Assembly: GCF_029892605.1 (NCBI RefSeq)
Contig: NZ_JARXWF010000016.1
Location: 1-64,000, forward strand
DNA from: Parabacteroides sp. PM6-13
GTDB taxonomy: Bacteria > Bacteroidota > Bacteroidia > Bacteroidales > Tannerellaceae
DNA: 64,000 bases
Direction of reading: 5' to 3'
Shown here: positions 8,548-17,992 of the stretch, in pieces
Layout of the letters: every line of letters starts with the position of its first letter
Numbering within the stretch: position 1 is the first letter of the stretch
The notes under the pieces: generated by a model
Told to the model about the DNA's origin: nothing
What the model saw: only the letters and a program-made list of their open reading frames with translations
Databases searched by the model: none
Translations under genes and position numbers: made by a program

Positions 8548-9708
8548 TCAGGTATTTTTTTTATTCAATTGCAGTAGGACGAAAATCAATCCCGGAATAA
8601 AGAATACAGCCGCCGACACCAATAGGGCGGCCCGGAGTGAGTACATATCGTTCAGCCATCCGATGAATGGTGTTACGGCTGCAAATATCAGGCGGATCAC
8701 GAAGTTGCGGATCGAGAGCACCGTGGCGCGCATTTCCGAGAAGGTCATCTGGTTGATATATCCTTTCAGGATAGGGGTGGCGAATCCGCGGAACAGGTAA
8801 AAGATGAACAGTACAGCCAATCCCCAATAACTCAGGTTGTAAGCCAATGCGACATATCCCCCGATAATAAAGAAAAGAATGAGTAGGCTTGTTTTCTGTA
8901 TCCCGAAATAGCGTTCGATCCGATCGGAATAGAGCGCTGCAATGCCGACGGTCAGATTCAGTACCGTCCAGATAATGCCGAAATACTCCGTCGGTGTTTC
9001 CAGATCGATCAGGAAGGGTTGCACAAACCAGGCCATCGTCAGCGTGGCTGCACCGATCACGCCCGAAAACAGAATGTTATAACAAAGCTTCTTGTTCGTG
9101 ATAAGCGCGTATTTGATAATGCGAAGTATCTCGTTGACCGGGTTCTGTACCTGCGTCTTTCCCGTATATTCTTTGAGAGAAAAAGCCGCCGGAATGCCGA
9201 TAAAGGCGATCACTACTTGCCCGTAGAAGGGATAGCGAAGCGAAGAAACCGCCAACAGTCCGCCAAGGATACCCGCCACCGCTTCGGCGAAATTGCCGAT
9301 CATGGTGATGCGTCCTTCATAACGCATATAGAGGTTCTCTTTTTTATAATGTGCCGTGGTGTCGTAGAGCAGGGCGGAGTCGGCACCGTTGACCAGCGTT
9401 TGTCCGATACCGAGCAGTAGTTCGGCCAGGATAAAGGCCTCGAATGTATTGGTGCAGGAATAACAAAGGTATCCGCCAAAGAAAAGAAAACATCCGCTTA
9501 CCAGGCATTTCTTACGTCCCCAGACATCGGCCAGGTAGCCGGAAGGTATTTCCAACGCAACGGCAGCGACGGAATAAACACTCTTCAGGATAAACACATC
9601 CTGAAGACCCAGCCCGTGATCTTCGTAAAAGAGTACGATGATCGGCATCACCAGGCTGAACCATTTGGAGAGCTTAATCAGGTAAAGCGCTATGATATTT
9701 TTTTGCAT
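8548..9708 (-). CDS. MFS transporter
   Basis: The 386-residue inner-membrane protein has about 12 hydrophobic segments. The MFS loop 2-3 motif is present as GYLADVWGRKK near residue 60. The substrate cannot be told from sequence; the compact size fits a drug or metabolite exporter of the DHA type. The gene starts 28 bases downstream of the AraC-type regulator on the same strand, so the pair is probably one transcript with the regulator controlling the transporter. It converges with the CNNM gene, with only 17 bases between their stops. Confidence 0.85.
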   Translation of the reverse strand: MQKNIIALYLIKLSKWFSLVMPIIVLFYEDHGLGLQDVFILKSVYSVAAVALEIPSGYLADVWGRKKCLVSGCFLFFGGYLCYSCTNTFEAFILAELLLGIGQTLVNGADSALLYDTTAHYKKENLYMRYEGRITMIGNFAEAVAGILGGLLAVSSLRYPFYGQVVIAFIGIPAAFSLKEYTGKTQVQNPVNEILRIIKYALITNKKLCYNILFSGVIGAATLTMAWFVQPFLIDLETPTEYFGIIWTVLNLTVGIAALYSDRIERYFGIQKTSLLILFFIIGGYVALAYNLSYWGLAVLFIFYLFRGFATPILKGYINQMTFSEMRATVLSIRNFVIRLIFAAVTPFIGWLNDMYSLRAALLVSAAVFFIPGLIFVLLQLNKKNT

Positions 9709-9736
9709 CTGTTTTTGAAATCAGACGCGAAGATAG

Positions 9737-10615
9737 TCAACATTTACTATTTCTGTATTGCATTGGAGTCATCCCCGCGTATTGTTTGAAGTATCGTCCG
9801 AAGAACGAAGGGTTGGAAAAGTTATACTCTTCGGAAATCTGCAGGATGGTTTGTTGCGTGGCACGCAGAGAGGTTTTGATGGCGATGATCACTATTTCGT
9901 TGATCCAGTCGAGGATGTAACGGCCGGTTACCTGGTGGATTACCGTCGACAGGTATTTAGGCGTAAGACAGAGTTTAGCAGCATAGAAAGCAACGCTCCG
10001 TTCTTTTTTATAATGTTCAAAAAGGAGTTTGAAGAAACGATCCGTCAGTTCCTCCTGGCGCGTTTTTGTTTGGGTGAAACTACCTTTGTATTCGGTTTCA
10101 TAAACGGAAAAAACCATGATCAATAAGGAGAAAATAAGGCTTTTTACCAGTTCTTCCTGGTAAGGATGGTTCGTAAGGTTATGGTGTTTGACTATGAGCG
10201 TATGGATATCAAGAATAGATTGCATGGCCTCCTCTTGCACCGTAATACAAGGGTTTTCGTTGAGTTTGAGGATGAAGTCATAATCGGTAGGCGACGGGTA
10301 ATCGGCGATAAAATCTAACGGGAACAATAAAATTTCACAGAAAAAATTGTCACTCTGCTCTAATCCGCAGATGATCTGTCTGGGGATGATCGTTAGAATC
10401 TGCCCCTTTTCTATCTTCATTTCCCGGTGATTCAGGCGGAAACGGGCACCCCCTTTCAGGCAGGCAAGCATCACTACACCATCGAATATAAAAGGCTTTT
10501 CGATGGATATTTCTCCGGGGATCAGGGTGGTTGTGTCGAACAATACAAAGTTGGTTACGGCAAATATATTTTCCGTAGAACTGTTTTTTTCCAGTGCAGA
10601 GATCGACTTTGCCAT
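9737..10615 (-). CDS. AraC family transcriptional regulator
   Basis: The 292-residue protein has an N-terminal cupin-like sensor half (about 20-130; FDGVVMLACLKGGARFRLN) and a C-terminal double helix-turn-helix of the AraC/XylS type (about 190-290). The second helix-turn-helix reads ISEEYNFSNPSFFGRYFKQYAGMTPMQYR, the classic signature. It is transcribed ahead of the MFS transporter and divergent from the ftsH-like gene (159-bp gap), so it may act on its own operon, the divergent gene or both. The ligand is unknown. Confidence 0.9.
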   Translation of the reverse strand: MAKSISALEKNSSTENIFAVTNFVLFDTTTLIPGEISIEKPFIFDGVVMLACLKGGARFRLNHREMKIEKGQILTIIPRQIICGLEQSDNFFCEILLFPLDFIADYPSPTDYDFILKLNENPCITVQEEAMQSILDIHTLIVKHHNLTNHPYQEELVKSLIFSLLIMVFSVYETEYKGSFTQTKTRQEELTDRFFKLLFEHYKKERSVAFYAAKLCLTPKYLSTVIHQVTGRYILDWINEIVIIAIKTSLRATQQTILQISEEYNFSNPSFFGRYFKQYAGMTPMQYRNSKC

Positions 10616-10773
10616 AGCGGTGTTATTTAGGCATAATAGTGAATACTATACAATGATACAATATTTCCCTCAAAAAAAGAAATATAGGACATTTCTTTGT
10701 CTGCTTCTGTTATCATAGTCCGGCTCAAACTGCCGATTTTTGCTTCGTATTAATCATTAAAAGAGAAATAGTC

Positions 10774-12606
10774 ATGGCAGAAGATAAAAAAATGCAGAAC
10801 AACTCGTATTATGCTGTCACAATTATGCTGTTAGTATTATTGCTGATGAATATTTTTCTGTTTCCGAAGATCCTGGAGAGACAGATTATAGAAACCGACT
10901 ACGGTACCTTTATCGGGATGGTTGAAGCGGGAAAGGTGAAGCAGGTGAAGATAGAAGACAATAGGATCTACTTCTTGAGTCTGAACGAAGAAGGTGAAGA
11001 GAAGGTTTACCAGACAGGGGTAATCCAGGATCCCAACTTAGTAGAACGGTTGCTTTTGGCAGACAGTGTGAATGAAAATGGGAAAATCATTTTTACCCGG
11101 AGTATTCCGCGTGAGAATTCTCCATTATTGAGCTTTCTGATGATGTGGGTGTTGCCCGCTTTGTTATTCTGGATCATCTGGCGTTCGGTCAGCCGGACAA
11201 TGCAAAACAGGATGGGAGGTGATAATGTGATGTCGTTTGGCAAAAGCGGTGCGAAGATCTATGCCGAATCTGAGGTAAAAACAAGCTTTGATGATGTGGC
11301 CGGGCAGGATGAAGCGAAAGAGGCATTAAATGAAATTGTCGACTTCCTGCATAATCCGAAAAGATATGCCGAGATAGGCGCCTCATTGCCTAAGGGCGCT
11401 TTGTTGGTAGGTCCTCCGGGAACAGGGAAAACCCTGATTGCCCGTGCGGTTGCCGGTGAAGCCAAGGTGCCGTTCTTTTCGATCTCCGGTTCTGAATTTG
11501 TACAGATGTTTGTCGGAATGGGTGCAGCCAAGGTGCGCGATCTTTTTAAACAGGCCAATGAAAAAGCGCCCTGTATCATCTTCATCGATGAGATCGATGC
11601 GATCGGCAAGAAGCGGGATACCGGCCTGGGAGGTAACGATGAGCGGGAACAAACCCTGAATCAGCTTCTGACAGAGATGGATGGTTTTGACGGCAAAAAA
11701 GGGGTAGTCATCCTGGGTGCAACCAACCGTCCGGAGTCATTGGATAAGGCCTTGTTGCGTCCGGGGCGTTTCGATCGCCGTATCCAGATGGAACTGCCCG
11801 ATTTGGAAGGGCGTAAAGCTATTTTGGCTGTTCATTTGAAAAAGGTGAAACATGAGGAGGTCAATCTGGAATTGGTAGCCCGCGCTACTGCCGGATCGTC
11901 GGGGGCAGAGATTGCCAACATTGTCAATGAAGCAGCCTTGCGTGCTATTCGTCTGGAGCGTAATAGTGTGACGACCGAAGATCTGGAGGAATGTGTGGAG
12001 GTGGTGATTGCAGGTGCCCAACGGAAAGGGAAAGTATTATCCGACCAGGAAAAGAAATTGGTGGCATATCATGAAATCGGACATGCCATAGTAGCGGCTA
12101 AACAGACCGAATCAGCTCCGGTGCATAAGATTACTATTATTCCACGCACCTCCGGTGCCCTGGGATATACGATGCAGGTGGATGCCGGAGAACAAAATCT
12201 ACTGAGCAAAACGGAACTGGAGAACCGGATCGCCACCCTCACCGGAGGGCGTGCCGCTGAAGAGGTGATATTCAATACTATTACGACCGGGGCTTCGAAC
12301 GATATCGAACAGGCAACCAAATTGGCACGTGCCATGGTGACCCGTTTCGGGATGAGTGATGAACATGACATGATGGCGCTCGAGACAGTCAATAATCCCT
12401 ATCTGGGCAGTGATACGACACTGGCCTGTTCAGCAGATACGGCGGCACAGGTCGACAAAGAGGTATTGCAGATCATTAAAACGGCTCACAAAAAGGCAAC
12501 GGAGATCATCCGGGACAATATGGACAAGATGCACGCATTGTCCTCTTTCCTAATCGAAAAGGAAACGATTACCGGCGATGAGTTTATGGAAATACTGAAC
12601 AAGTAA
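10774..12606 (+). CDS. ftsH: FtsH-type ATP-dependent zinc metalloprotease
   Basis: Membrane-bound AAA+ protease that degrades misfolded or short-lived membrane and cytosolic proteins. Domains in order: helix at residues 14-32, periplasmic segment, second helix near 110-132, AAA module with Walker A GPPGTGKT (213-220), Walker [10 protein letters not shown] (about 268-276) and [12 protein letters not shown] second-region-of-homology. The peptidase domain has H433-E-I-G-H437 and a third zinc ligand in [10 protein letters not shown]. The central pore reads [12 protein letters not shown] rather than the common FVGVGA. At 610 residues it is shorter than the main Bacteroidales FtsH as I recall it and may be a paralogue. 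Confidence 0.93.
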   Translation: MAEDKKMQNNSYYAVTIMLLVLLLMNIFLFPKILERQIIETDYGTFIGMVEAGKVKQVKIEDNRIYFLSLNEEGEEKVYQTGVIQDPNLVERLLLADSVNENGKIIFTRSIPRENSPLLSFLMMWVLPALLFWIIWRSVSRTMQNRMGGDNVMSFGKSGAKIYAESEVKTSFDDVAGQDEAKEALNEIVDFLHNPKRYAEIGASLPKGALLVGPPGTGKTLIARAVAGEAKVPFFSISGSEFVQMFVGMGAAKVRDLFKQANEKAPCIIFIDEIDAIGKKRDTGLGGNDEREQTLNQLLTEMDGFDGKKGVVILGATNRPESLDKALLRPGRFDRRIQMELPDLEGRKAILAVHLKKVKHEEVNLELVARATAGSSGAEIANIVNEAALRAIRLERNSVTTEDLEECVEVVIAGAQRKGKVLSDQEKKLVAYHEIGHAIVAAKQTESAPVHKITIIPRTSGALGYTMQVDAGEQNLLSKTELENRIATLTGGRAAEEVIFNTITTGASNDIEQATKLARAMVTRFGMSDEHDMMALETVNNPYLGSDTTLACSADTAAQVDKEVLQIIKTAHKKATEIIRDNMDKMHALSSFLIEKETITGDEFMEILNK

Positions 12607-12617
12607 ATGCTCGATCG

Positions 12618-12929
12618 ATGCGATTCGCTATTTTTCTGGATAATATCAACCTTGAACATGCTGCCGGTAATGCCAAGCGGGTATATCTGTTCGATCTGTT
12701 TGACGACCTGATCGTTGCCGCGGGGAATGAATTGTTATTTATGCGGAACGCGAACTATGTACTTTTGTGGCTATTGAGTAGAAAAGTAATATGTATATAT
12801 ATAGATGGTTTGGATGAGAGCCTGCGAATGTTGTACACGCAGGCCGGAATAGAAGTGAAAACGTTGAGCGAAATAAAAGATAATCCGTTGTTGGAGGCTA
12901 TTTTATTTGCTGAAGGTGGCAGCCCTTAA
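12618..12929 (+). CDS. small protein of unknown function, possibly NifX/NafY-like fold
   Basis: A 103-residue protein starting ATG at 12618, only 11 bases after the ftsH stop, so very likely co-transcribed. I do not recognise the family with confidence. Its pattern (MRFAIFLDN, then HAAGNAKRVYLFDL, then a hydrophobic strand RKVICIYID, a helix, then AGIEVKTL) loosely resembles the alternating beta-alpha layout of the dinitrogenase iron-molybdenum cofactor (NifX/NafY) fold. It has one Cys, no signal peptide and no membrane segment. A link to FtsH is inference from position only. Confidence 0.6.
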   Translation: MRFAIFLDNINLEHAAGNAKRVYLFDLFDDLIVAAGNELLFMRNANYVLLWLLSRKVICIYIDGLDESLRMLYTQAGIEVKTLSEIKDNPLLEAILFAEGGSP

Positions 12930-12961
12930 GAGCTGACCCAAAAGTTCGGAATTTGAATTAA

Positions 12962-13036
12962 AACACAGAGACACGGAGAACACGGAGTTTTTATTAGTAA
13001 AAAATCAATACTCTGTGCTCTCTGTGTCTCCGTGTT
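12962..13036. repeat. inverted repeat of ACACGGAG/ACAGAG motifs
   Basis: Left arm 12962-12988 and right arm 13010-13036 are inverted copies, 27 nt each, identical at 23 positions, around a 21-nt A/T-rich loop. Each arm holds internal repeats of the form ACACNGAG. It lies between convergent genes (the 103-aa gene and the nitronate monooxygenase-like gene), so it may end both transcripts, but the repeat texture also fits a dispersed intergenic element. Confidence 0.65.
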
Positions 13037-13075
13037 AAATCGCTATATACGTTGTTATCGTCACTTTTGGGGTAG

Positions 13076-14146
13076 CTACGCCTTCGCTATCGCTTGGGCA
13101 AAATCAGCCTTCAGCCTGTCGACAACCTCTTTCACACTGCTGATCTTTTCAGCCAGGTAGGCGTTCTTGCCAGCAAAAGCATATCCTTTGCGCATATTCC
13201 CTTTGGCGGCATTATAGAGCGCCAAAATGATGCAGTAGGGGCTTTTGGTGTAGTCGCAGGTGCGGATACAGTTGAAAGGACATTTTTTCGGTTTCTCTTT
13301 GCCTTCGGCTACACGTTGGATAAATTCTCCGTCTAACGCGCGGCCAGGCATGCCCACCGGGCTTTGGATAATACGGATATCCTCTTCATGCGCGTCGACG
13401 TACACCTTTTTGAAGGCGTCCGCCGCGTCACATTCCTCTGTTGGCACGAAAATCGATCCCATCTGTACGCCGGCTGCGCCCATTTTTATAAAGCGGGCAA
13501 TGTCTTCACCGGTGGCGATACCTCCGGCAGCAATGACCGGAATATTTTTTTCCTCCTGATAGGAGTTGGCTACTTCCAATACTTCAGGAATGATTTGTTC
13601 GAGCGAGAAGTGTTCGTCCTCGATCTGGTTGTTCTTAAAACCGAGATGACCTCCGGCTTTAGGTCCTTCCACTACGATCGCATCCGGCAGGTAGTTGAAG
13701 TTATTTTTCCATTTATCGCAAATAAGACGTGCAGCGCGCGATGATGATACGATCGGTACCAGCATGGTTTTGCTGTCTTTTTGCAGGTAGGAGGGAAGGT
13801 CGAGCGGCAATCCGGCTCCGGCAAAAATGACATCGGTCTTTTCTGCAATGGCCGTACGCACCATGTCTGAGAAGTTTGAAAGGGCCACCATGATGTTGAC
13901 ACCGATCACCCCTCTTGTTTTTTCGCGTGTCTTGCGGATCTCTTCGCGAAGTCCCTGGATACACTTCTCCATGTAGCTGCCTGCAACATTCGGATAGAGA
14001 AGGCCCAGACCGGCTGCGGATATAACACCCACGCCCCCTTCGTTGGCAACAGCCGAAGCTAATCCCGACAGAGAGACACCAACACCCATGCCCCCCTGAA
14101 TAATTGGCAATTTTATTTCATACTTGCCGATAAAAAATGATTTCAT
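13076..14146 (-). CDS. nitronate monooxygenase family flavoprotein
   Basis: FMN TIM-barrel protein of the 2-nitropropane dioxygenase group, 356 residues. N-terminal QGGMGVGVSLSGLASAVANEGGVGVISAAGL is the typical first strand and FMN loop. VEGPKAGGHLGF near 165 carries the conserved His region, and PVIAAGGIATGEDIARFIKMGAAGVQMGSIF near 205 is the phosphate-binding site. The C-terminus has a Cys cluster (CPFNCIRTCDY...YC) found in a bacterial subgroup related to FabK-like enoyl reductases. The real substrate is uncertain: nitronate detoxification is the family name, not proof. Confidence 0.88.
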   Translation of the reverse strand: MKSFFIGKYEIKLPIIQGGMGVGVSLSGLASAVANEGGVGVISAAGLGLLYPNVAGSYMEKCIQGLREEIRKTREKTRGVIGVNIMVALSNFSDMVRTAIAEKTDVIFAGAGLPLDLPSYLQKDSKTMLVPIVSSSRAARLICDKWKNNFNYLPDAIVVEGPKAGGHLGFKNNQIEDEHFSLEQIIPEVLEVANSYQEEKNIPVIAAGGIATGEDIARFIKMGAAGVQMGSIFVPTEECDAADAFKKVYVDAHEEDIRIIQSPVGMPGRALDGEFIQRVAEGKEKPKKCPFNCIRTCDYTKSPYCIILALYNAAKGNMRKGYAFAGKNAYLAEKISSVKEVVDRLKADFAQAIAKA

Positions 14147-14423
14147 ACAATACTTTTTGAGGATAAGATAATACCTGTGCCGATTTGCTTATTGCATACG
14201 GCTTTGTGAAAAATAAAGAAGTTTCGTAGTTCCATGTATAAACTAACTTGTTTACGGGGGCAAAGGTAACTATTTCTGCGAACTCCGGGTTATAAATAAA
14301 CTTAAAGCATTCAGCCTGCCACATATCTTTATATTATGGATAAGTGGAAAAAAGGAATAAAGGCTCTCGGATTCAGGGAAAAGTTTTTATCTTCGCAGGT
14401 AATAATTAATAAACGTGTAAATT

Positions 14424-14975
14424 ATGAAAAAAAGAAGTTTGATCTCTTTGGTTGCAGTAGGGTTAGCTTGCAACATGTTGTTTTCTTCCTGTATCGGTTC
14501 GTTTGGTTTGTTTAATAAATTATTGGATTGGAACCGTAGCCTCGACAGTAAATTGGTGAATGAGTTGGTCTTTGTCGCTTTCTGTATTGTGCCTGTTTAT
14601 GGTATTGCGTACGCGGCAGATATTCTGGTGTTGAATTCGATTGAATTCTGGTCGGGAACAAACCCGGTGGCAGATGTTGGCACTGTGAAAAACATTGAGA
14701 CAGACAAAGGTCTTTATGCTGTGGAAACCAAAGAAAACGGCTACCAGATCCAGAAAGAGGGCGAAGAAGTGATTGACTTGGTTTACAATCAGGAGAATAA
14801 AACCTGGAGCGTGGAGGCAAATGGTGAAAGCACCGACCTGCTTCGTTTCGAAAGTGATGACGAAGTGGTGATGTTTCTGCCCGACGGAACAGAGATGCCG
14901 GTGGAACTAAACCAGGCAGGCGTATTGGCTTTCAAACAAGCGGTTGAACATTCAACCTATTATGCCGCGCGTTAA
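14424..14975 (+). CDS. DUF3332 family lipoprotein
   Basis: The 183-residue protein begins with a lipoprotein signal: MKKRSLISLVAVGLACNMLFSSCIG, lipobox SSC at about residues 21-23. The mature part has GLFNKLLDWNRSLDSKLVNELVFVAFCIVPVYGIAYAADILVLNSIEFWSG, which places one or two membrane helices near residues 48-72, then an acidic soluble tail. This is the DUF3332 pattern; function unknown, location envelope. A strong intrinsic terminator (15004-15036) follows, so it is probably monocistronic. Confidence 0.85.
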   Translation: MKKRSLISLVAVGLACNMLFSSCIGSFGLFNKLLDWNRSLDSKLVNELVFVAFCIVPVYGIAYAADILVLNSIEFWSGTNPVADVGTVKNIETDKGLYAVETKENGYQIQKEGEEVIDLVYNQENKTWSVEANGESTDLLRFESDDEVVMFLPDGTEMPVELNQAGVLAFKQAVEHSTYYAAR

Positions 14976-15003
14976 TAAAACGATCTAACGATTTTAGCTA
15001 TAC

Positions 15004-15036
15004 AATCCCTGGAAGACCTATTCTTTCAGGGATTTT
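15004..15036 (+). terminator. intrinsic terminator after the DUF3332 gene
   Basis: A 13-bp stem AATCCCTGGAAGA (15004-15016) pairs with TCTTTCAGGGATT (15022-15034) with one G-T pair and a 5-nt loop, followed by TTTTCTTT. It separates the DUF3332 gene from terC. Confidence 0.8.
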
Positions 15037-15107
15037 CTTTGCAACAAATGGCCGGAAAGGAGTGTTCTAACCATATAGAACCGTTTTACACAAAGAAGAT
15101 ATACCCT

Positions 15108-15938
15108 ATGGAAATCTTACAAACCTTCCTTTTGCCAAGCGCCTGGCTGGCCTTGTTGACACTCACTTTTCTGGAGATCGTATTGGGCATCGACAATATC
15201 GTCTTTCTCTCCATTATGTCGTCGAAGCTTCCGCTCCATCAGCAGCCACGTGCCCGGGCGATAGGGCTTGGCCTGGCTATGTTGGCTCGGATCGCCCTCC
15301 TGTTTGGTATCTCTCTGTTGATGCAATTGACGCAGCCATTGTTTCACTTCCAGACCTCCTGGATTGAAGGGGCGGTGACGGGACAAAGCCTTATTATCTT
15401 GGCGGGCGGTCTGTTTTTGTTATACAAGAGTGTGACCGAGGTACACGACAAACTGGAAGGAGGCCAGGAGGAGAGCGGTAGGCCAGGCTCCCGAAGTGGC
15501 TTCTGGGCCATCATTCTTCAGATTGTCGCTTTGGATATTGTCTTTTCTTTTGATAGTGTATTGACGGCGGTCGGCATGGTGAGCTTCAGGGATTTTGGTT
15601 ATGCAGGTGCTATGACCATTATGATAACAGCTATTGTTATTGCGGTTGCTTTGATGCTGTTTTTCTCCGGTCCTATCAGTCGTTTCGTTAATCAGCACCC
15701 TACCATACAGATGCTGGCGCTTTCGTTTCTGATACTTATCGGTGTGATGCTGTTGGTCGAAGCTGCCCATCTGTCGCAGTTGGTGGTGTTTGGTCGTGAG
15801 GTTAATGAGATACCGAAGGGATATATCTATTTCGCTATCGCTTTCTCATTGGGCGTAGAGGTGCTCAATATGAAATTAAGTAAGAAGTCTAAGCCGGTAC
15901 AACTGCATGATTCCCGGATAAAACGAAAGAAGACGTAA
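15108..15938 (+). CDS. TerC family integral membrane protein
   Basis: The 276-residue protein has about seven hydrophobic segments and the two family motifs with acidic residues in membrane helices: EIVLGIDNIVFLSI near residue 21 and VALDIVFSFDSVLTAVGM near 140. TerC proteins are linked to tellurite resistance and, in characterised members, to manganese export. I start at the ATG 15108-15110 (MEILQTFLLPS); the frame is open 23 codons upstream, but that part overlaps the preceding terminator region and is not membrane-like. It converges with the flavodoxin-ferredoxin gene with adjacent stops. Confidence 0.9.
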   Translation: MEILQTFLLPSAWLALLTLTFLEIVLGIDNIVFLSIMSSKLPLHQQPRARAIGLGLAMLARIALLFGISLLMQLTQPLFHFQTSWIEGAVTGQSLIILAGGLFLLYKSVTEVHDKLEGGQEESGRPGSRSGFWAIILQIVALDIVFSFDSVLTAVGMVSFRDFGYAGAMTIMITAIVIAVALMLFFSGPISRFVNQHPTIQMLALSFLILIGVMLLVEAAHLSQLVVFGREVNEIPKGYIYFAIAFSLGVEVLNMKLSKKSKPVQLHDSRIKRKKT

Positions 15939-16742
15939 TCAGGAGGAGATGGCCTTTGCCTTAATATCCGGATGGTGGTAGCGCCCTTTCTTGAGTGATA
16001 CCTTCCCGTATTCGATCGCCCTTTCCGGGCAATAATGAATGCAGGCTACGCATTGCACGCAGCTCTCTTTCGCCCATTGGGGACGACCGGAATCGCCGAT
16101 TGTGATGGTCGATGTGGGACAAACCTGCTCGCATATGCCGCAGGAGATACAGTTGTCCGTGGCATAAAACTCATTCTGTTTCACGGCAAATCGCTTAAAC
16201 AGCGGATAAATCAACCGGCTTTTGACAAACGGAAGGCTGCCTTGCTTATAGAGAAGAGCATCGCTGGGATTAGCCTTATTGATCGCTTCCACGATCTTGC
16301 GGATCTGCCTGGGCGCTTCCTGCAACTTGCTTTGCTCGATTTCTTTGGAATCTACATCGAATCCGGGCATCAACACATAATTGTTGGGCATGACGATCGA
16401 ATAGGCGGCGTGTAGTGGAATCCTTCTTTCTTTCAATTCCTTCCGTAACATATCGCCCGTATAGCCACACTCATCTCCGCAAGTCGAAACGGAATAAATC
16501 CGCTGATCGGTGTAGTTCTCCAGCTGCAAGCGTGAAACAAACGCAGAAACAAGCAGTGCCGGTCCCCATGAATGAACGGGATAGACAAAGATTATCTTCT
16601 CATCCTTTCGCAAAGTGTAGGAGAGGAGAGGAGCCTCTTTCTTCTGTTCATCGGAGATGGAGATCAATGGCTCGCCAAAAGCTTTTGCAAGTTCCCGGGC
16701 GACCCATAGGGAATTGCCTGTTCCTGAGAAGTAAAATATCAT
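15939..16742 (-). CDS. flavodoxin-ferredoxin fusion (EFR1 family ferredoxin)
   Basis: The 267-residue protein starts with an FMN-binding flavodoxin-like half (phosphate loop FYFSGTGNSLWVA at residues 3-15) and ends with two [4Fe-4S] motifs, CISCGICEQVCP (about 191-202) and CVQCVACIHYCP (about 219-230). It should carry electrons in the cytoplasm between unknown partners. The layout is that of the EFR1 family. It is followed at 16774 by a DUF418 gene on the same strand, which lies upstream of it in transcription (31-bp gap). Confidence 0.9.
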   Translation of the reverse strand: MIFYFSGTGNSLWVARELAKAFGEPLISISDEQKKEAPLLSYTLRKDEKIIFVYPVHSWGPALLVSAFVSRLQLENYTDQRIYSVSTCGDECGYTGDMLRKELKERRIPLHAAYSIVMPNNYVLMPGFDVDSKEIEQSKLQEAPRQIRKIVEAINKANPSDALLYKQGSLPFVKSRLIYPLFKRFAVKQNEFYATDNCISCGICEQVCPTSTITIGDSGRPQWAKESCVQCVACIHYCPERAIEYGKVSLKKGRYHHPDIKAKAISS

Positions 16743-16773
16743 GTGTTATCTTTTAAGATGAGTAGGTATCTAT

Positions 16774-17958
16774 TTATTTTTTGTTGCTACCAATCCAGGT
16801 TGCCTTTCTCCATACCCATTCCGCCGGGCCGTGCGTATGATTTTTTAACCACCAGCGGCAGAAGAGAATTTGGAAAATCAATAACAAGATGCCGACGCCC
16901 AGGCTGGCGGTGTCGTTCAATACGCTATACAAGCCTAAGCCGGGACCAAAATAAATCAGCGATCCCATAATCGATTGCATCAGGTAATTGGTCAGACTCA
17001 TGCGACCGAGCGGCGTGAGTCTCCGCAATATCTTTTGCAGGTTTACGGTTTGCCATGCTATCATGATCACGGATACCCATACCCACATAAAAGCAAAGTT
17101 ACGCAAGGAGGAGACGATCGTATTCATTGGAGTCAACAGGGCTTTTCTCTCAATGAATCCAGGCAATGCATCGGTCAGGAAATAAAGAGGCACTACGCAA
17201 ATCAGAGCTACACACAAGCTGGTAATCCAGAAATTACGATTCTTTTCCCAATGCTCGAAAAGTTGTTTGCGTCCCATGACATACCCCAACATAAAGAGGG
17301 CAGCCGTCTGGAAGAAACGTCCGTATCCCCAGGCCCAAAGCAGGCTGAATAATTGACCGTTCCACAGATTCGATTTGATCATCTCCCAGAAATTACTTCC
17401 TTCCAGGTAGGGATACATGGCCGTGGCATAGGCACCATATGCTGGTCTGCCCGCTTCAAGTGCCGGATTCATCAAAGCATAGATATATTTTCCCCACTCC
17501 ATCGGTTGAAGCATCAGGATACAAGCAATAATCAGGATCGTCTTGTCTTTTAGTTTACATACGGGTATTAAGGTGAATCCGACAATCGAATAAAGCACCA
17601 ATACCTCACCGGGAAAGAAGGCCGCGTTGACCTGTCCGATCAGGAAAAGCAAGACCATGCGCCAGGCAAAACGTCCTCGGAAGTCTTTTCCTCGCTTCTC
17701 CTGGTTGTTGAACATGATGTAAAAGCTAAAGCCGAACAATAAAGCAAAGATAGCGTACGCTTTTCCGGCAAACAGGAAAAACAGCATGTCCCAGATCGTA
17801 TTGTCCAATGTCTGCATAAAAGTGGATTCCGGAGTCGGGAAACCATATAGGTTGAAATGCTCTATGTTATGCAATAGCATAATGGCCATCACGGCAAATC
17901 CGCGCAAAGCATCGGCAACCTCAATGCGAGGCTTGGAAGATAAAAGTGTGTCGTTCAT
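16774..17958 (-). CDS. DUF418 (YeiB-like) membrane protein
   Basis: The 394-residue protein has about 9-10 hydrophobic segments. N-terminal EVADALRGFAVMAIMLLHNIEHFN resembles the start of acyltransferase-3-like and YeiB proteins. The C-terminal DUF418 signature includes GRMSLTNYLMQSIMGSLIYFGPGLGLY and ends with FCRWWLKNHTHGPAEWVWR. Function unknown; an envelope acyl-transfer role has been guessed for relatives. It is upstream of the EFR1-like gene and downstream of the sigma-54 regulator, all on the minus strand with gaps of about 30 bases, so the three could be one transcript. Confidence 0.88.
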   Translation of the reverse strand: MNDTLLSSKPRIEVADALRGFAVMAIMLLHNIEHFNLYGFPTPESTFMQTLDNTIWDMLFFLFAGKAYAIFALLFGFSFYIMFNNQEKRGKDFRGRFAWRMVLLFLIGQVNAAFFPGEVLVLYSIVGFTLIPVCKLKDKTILIIACILMLQPMEWGKYIYALMNPALEAGRPAYGAYATAMYPYLEGSNFWEMIKSNLWNGQLFSLLWAWGYGRFFQTAALFMLGYVMGRKQLFEHWEKNRNFWITSLCVALICVVPLYFLTDALPGFIERKALLTPMNTIVSSLRNFAFMWVWVSVIMIAWQTVNLQKILRRLTPLGRMSLTNYLMQSIMGSLIYFGPGLGLYSVLNDTASLGVGILLLIFQILFCRWWLKNHTHGPAEWVWRKATWIGSNKK

Positions 17959-17992
17959 GTGATTTTTAGATTTTAGAGTAATAGTCTTAAAA

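Noticed and set aside
14307-14321. GG-N10-GC element upstream of the nitronate monooxygenase-like gene (minus strand)
   Set aside because: The core matches sigma-54, but the flanks (TGGCAG, ATGCT) are weak, no enhancer dyad was seen, and a TACCTTTG box lies closer at 14261-14268.
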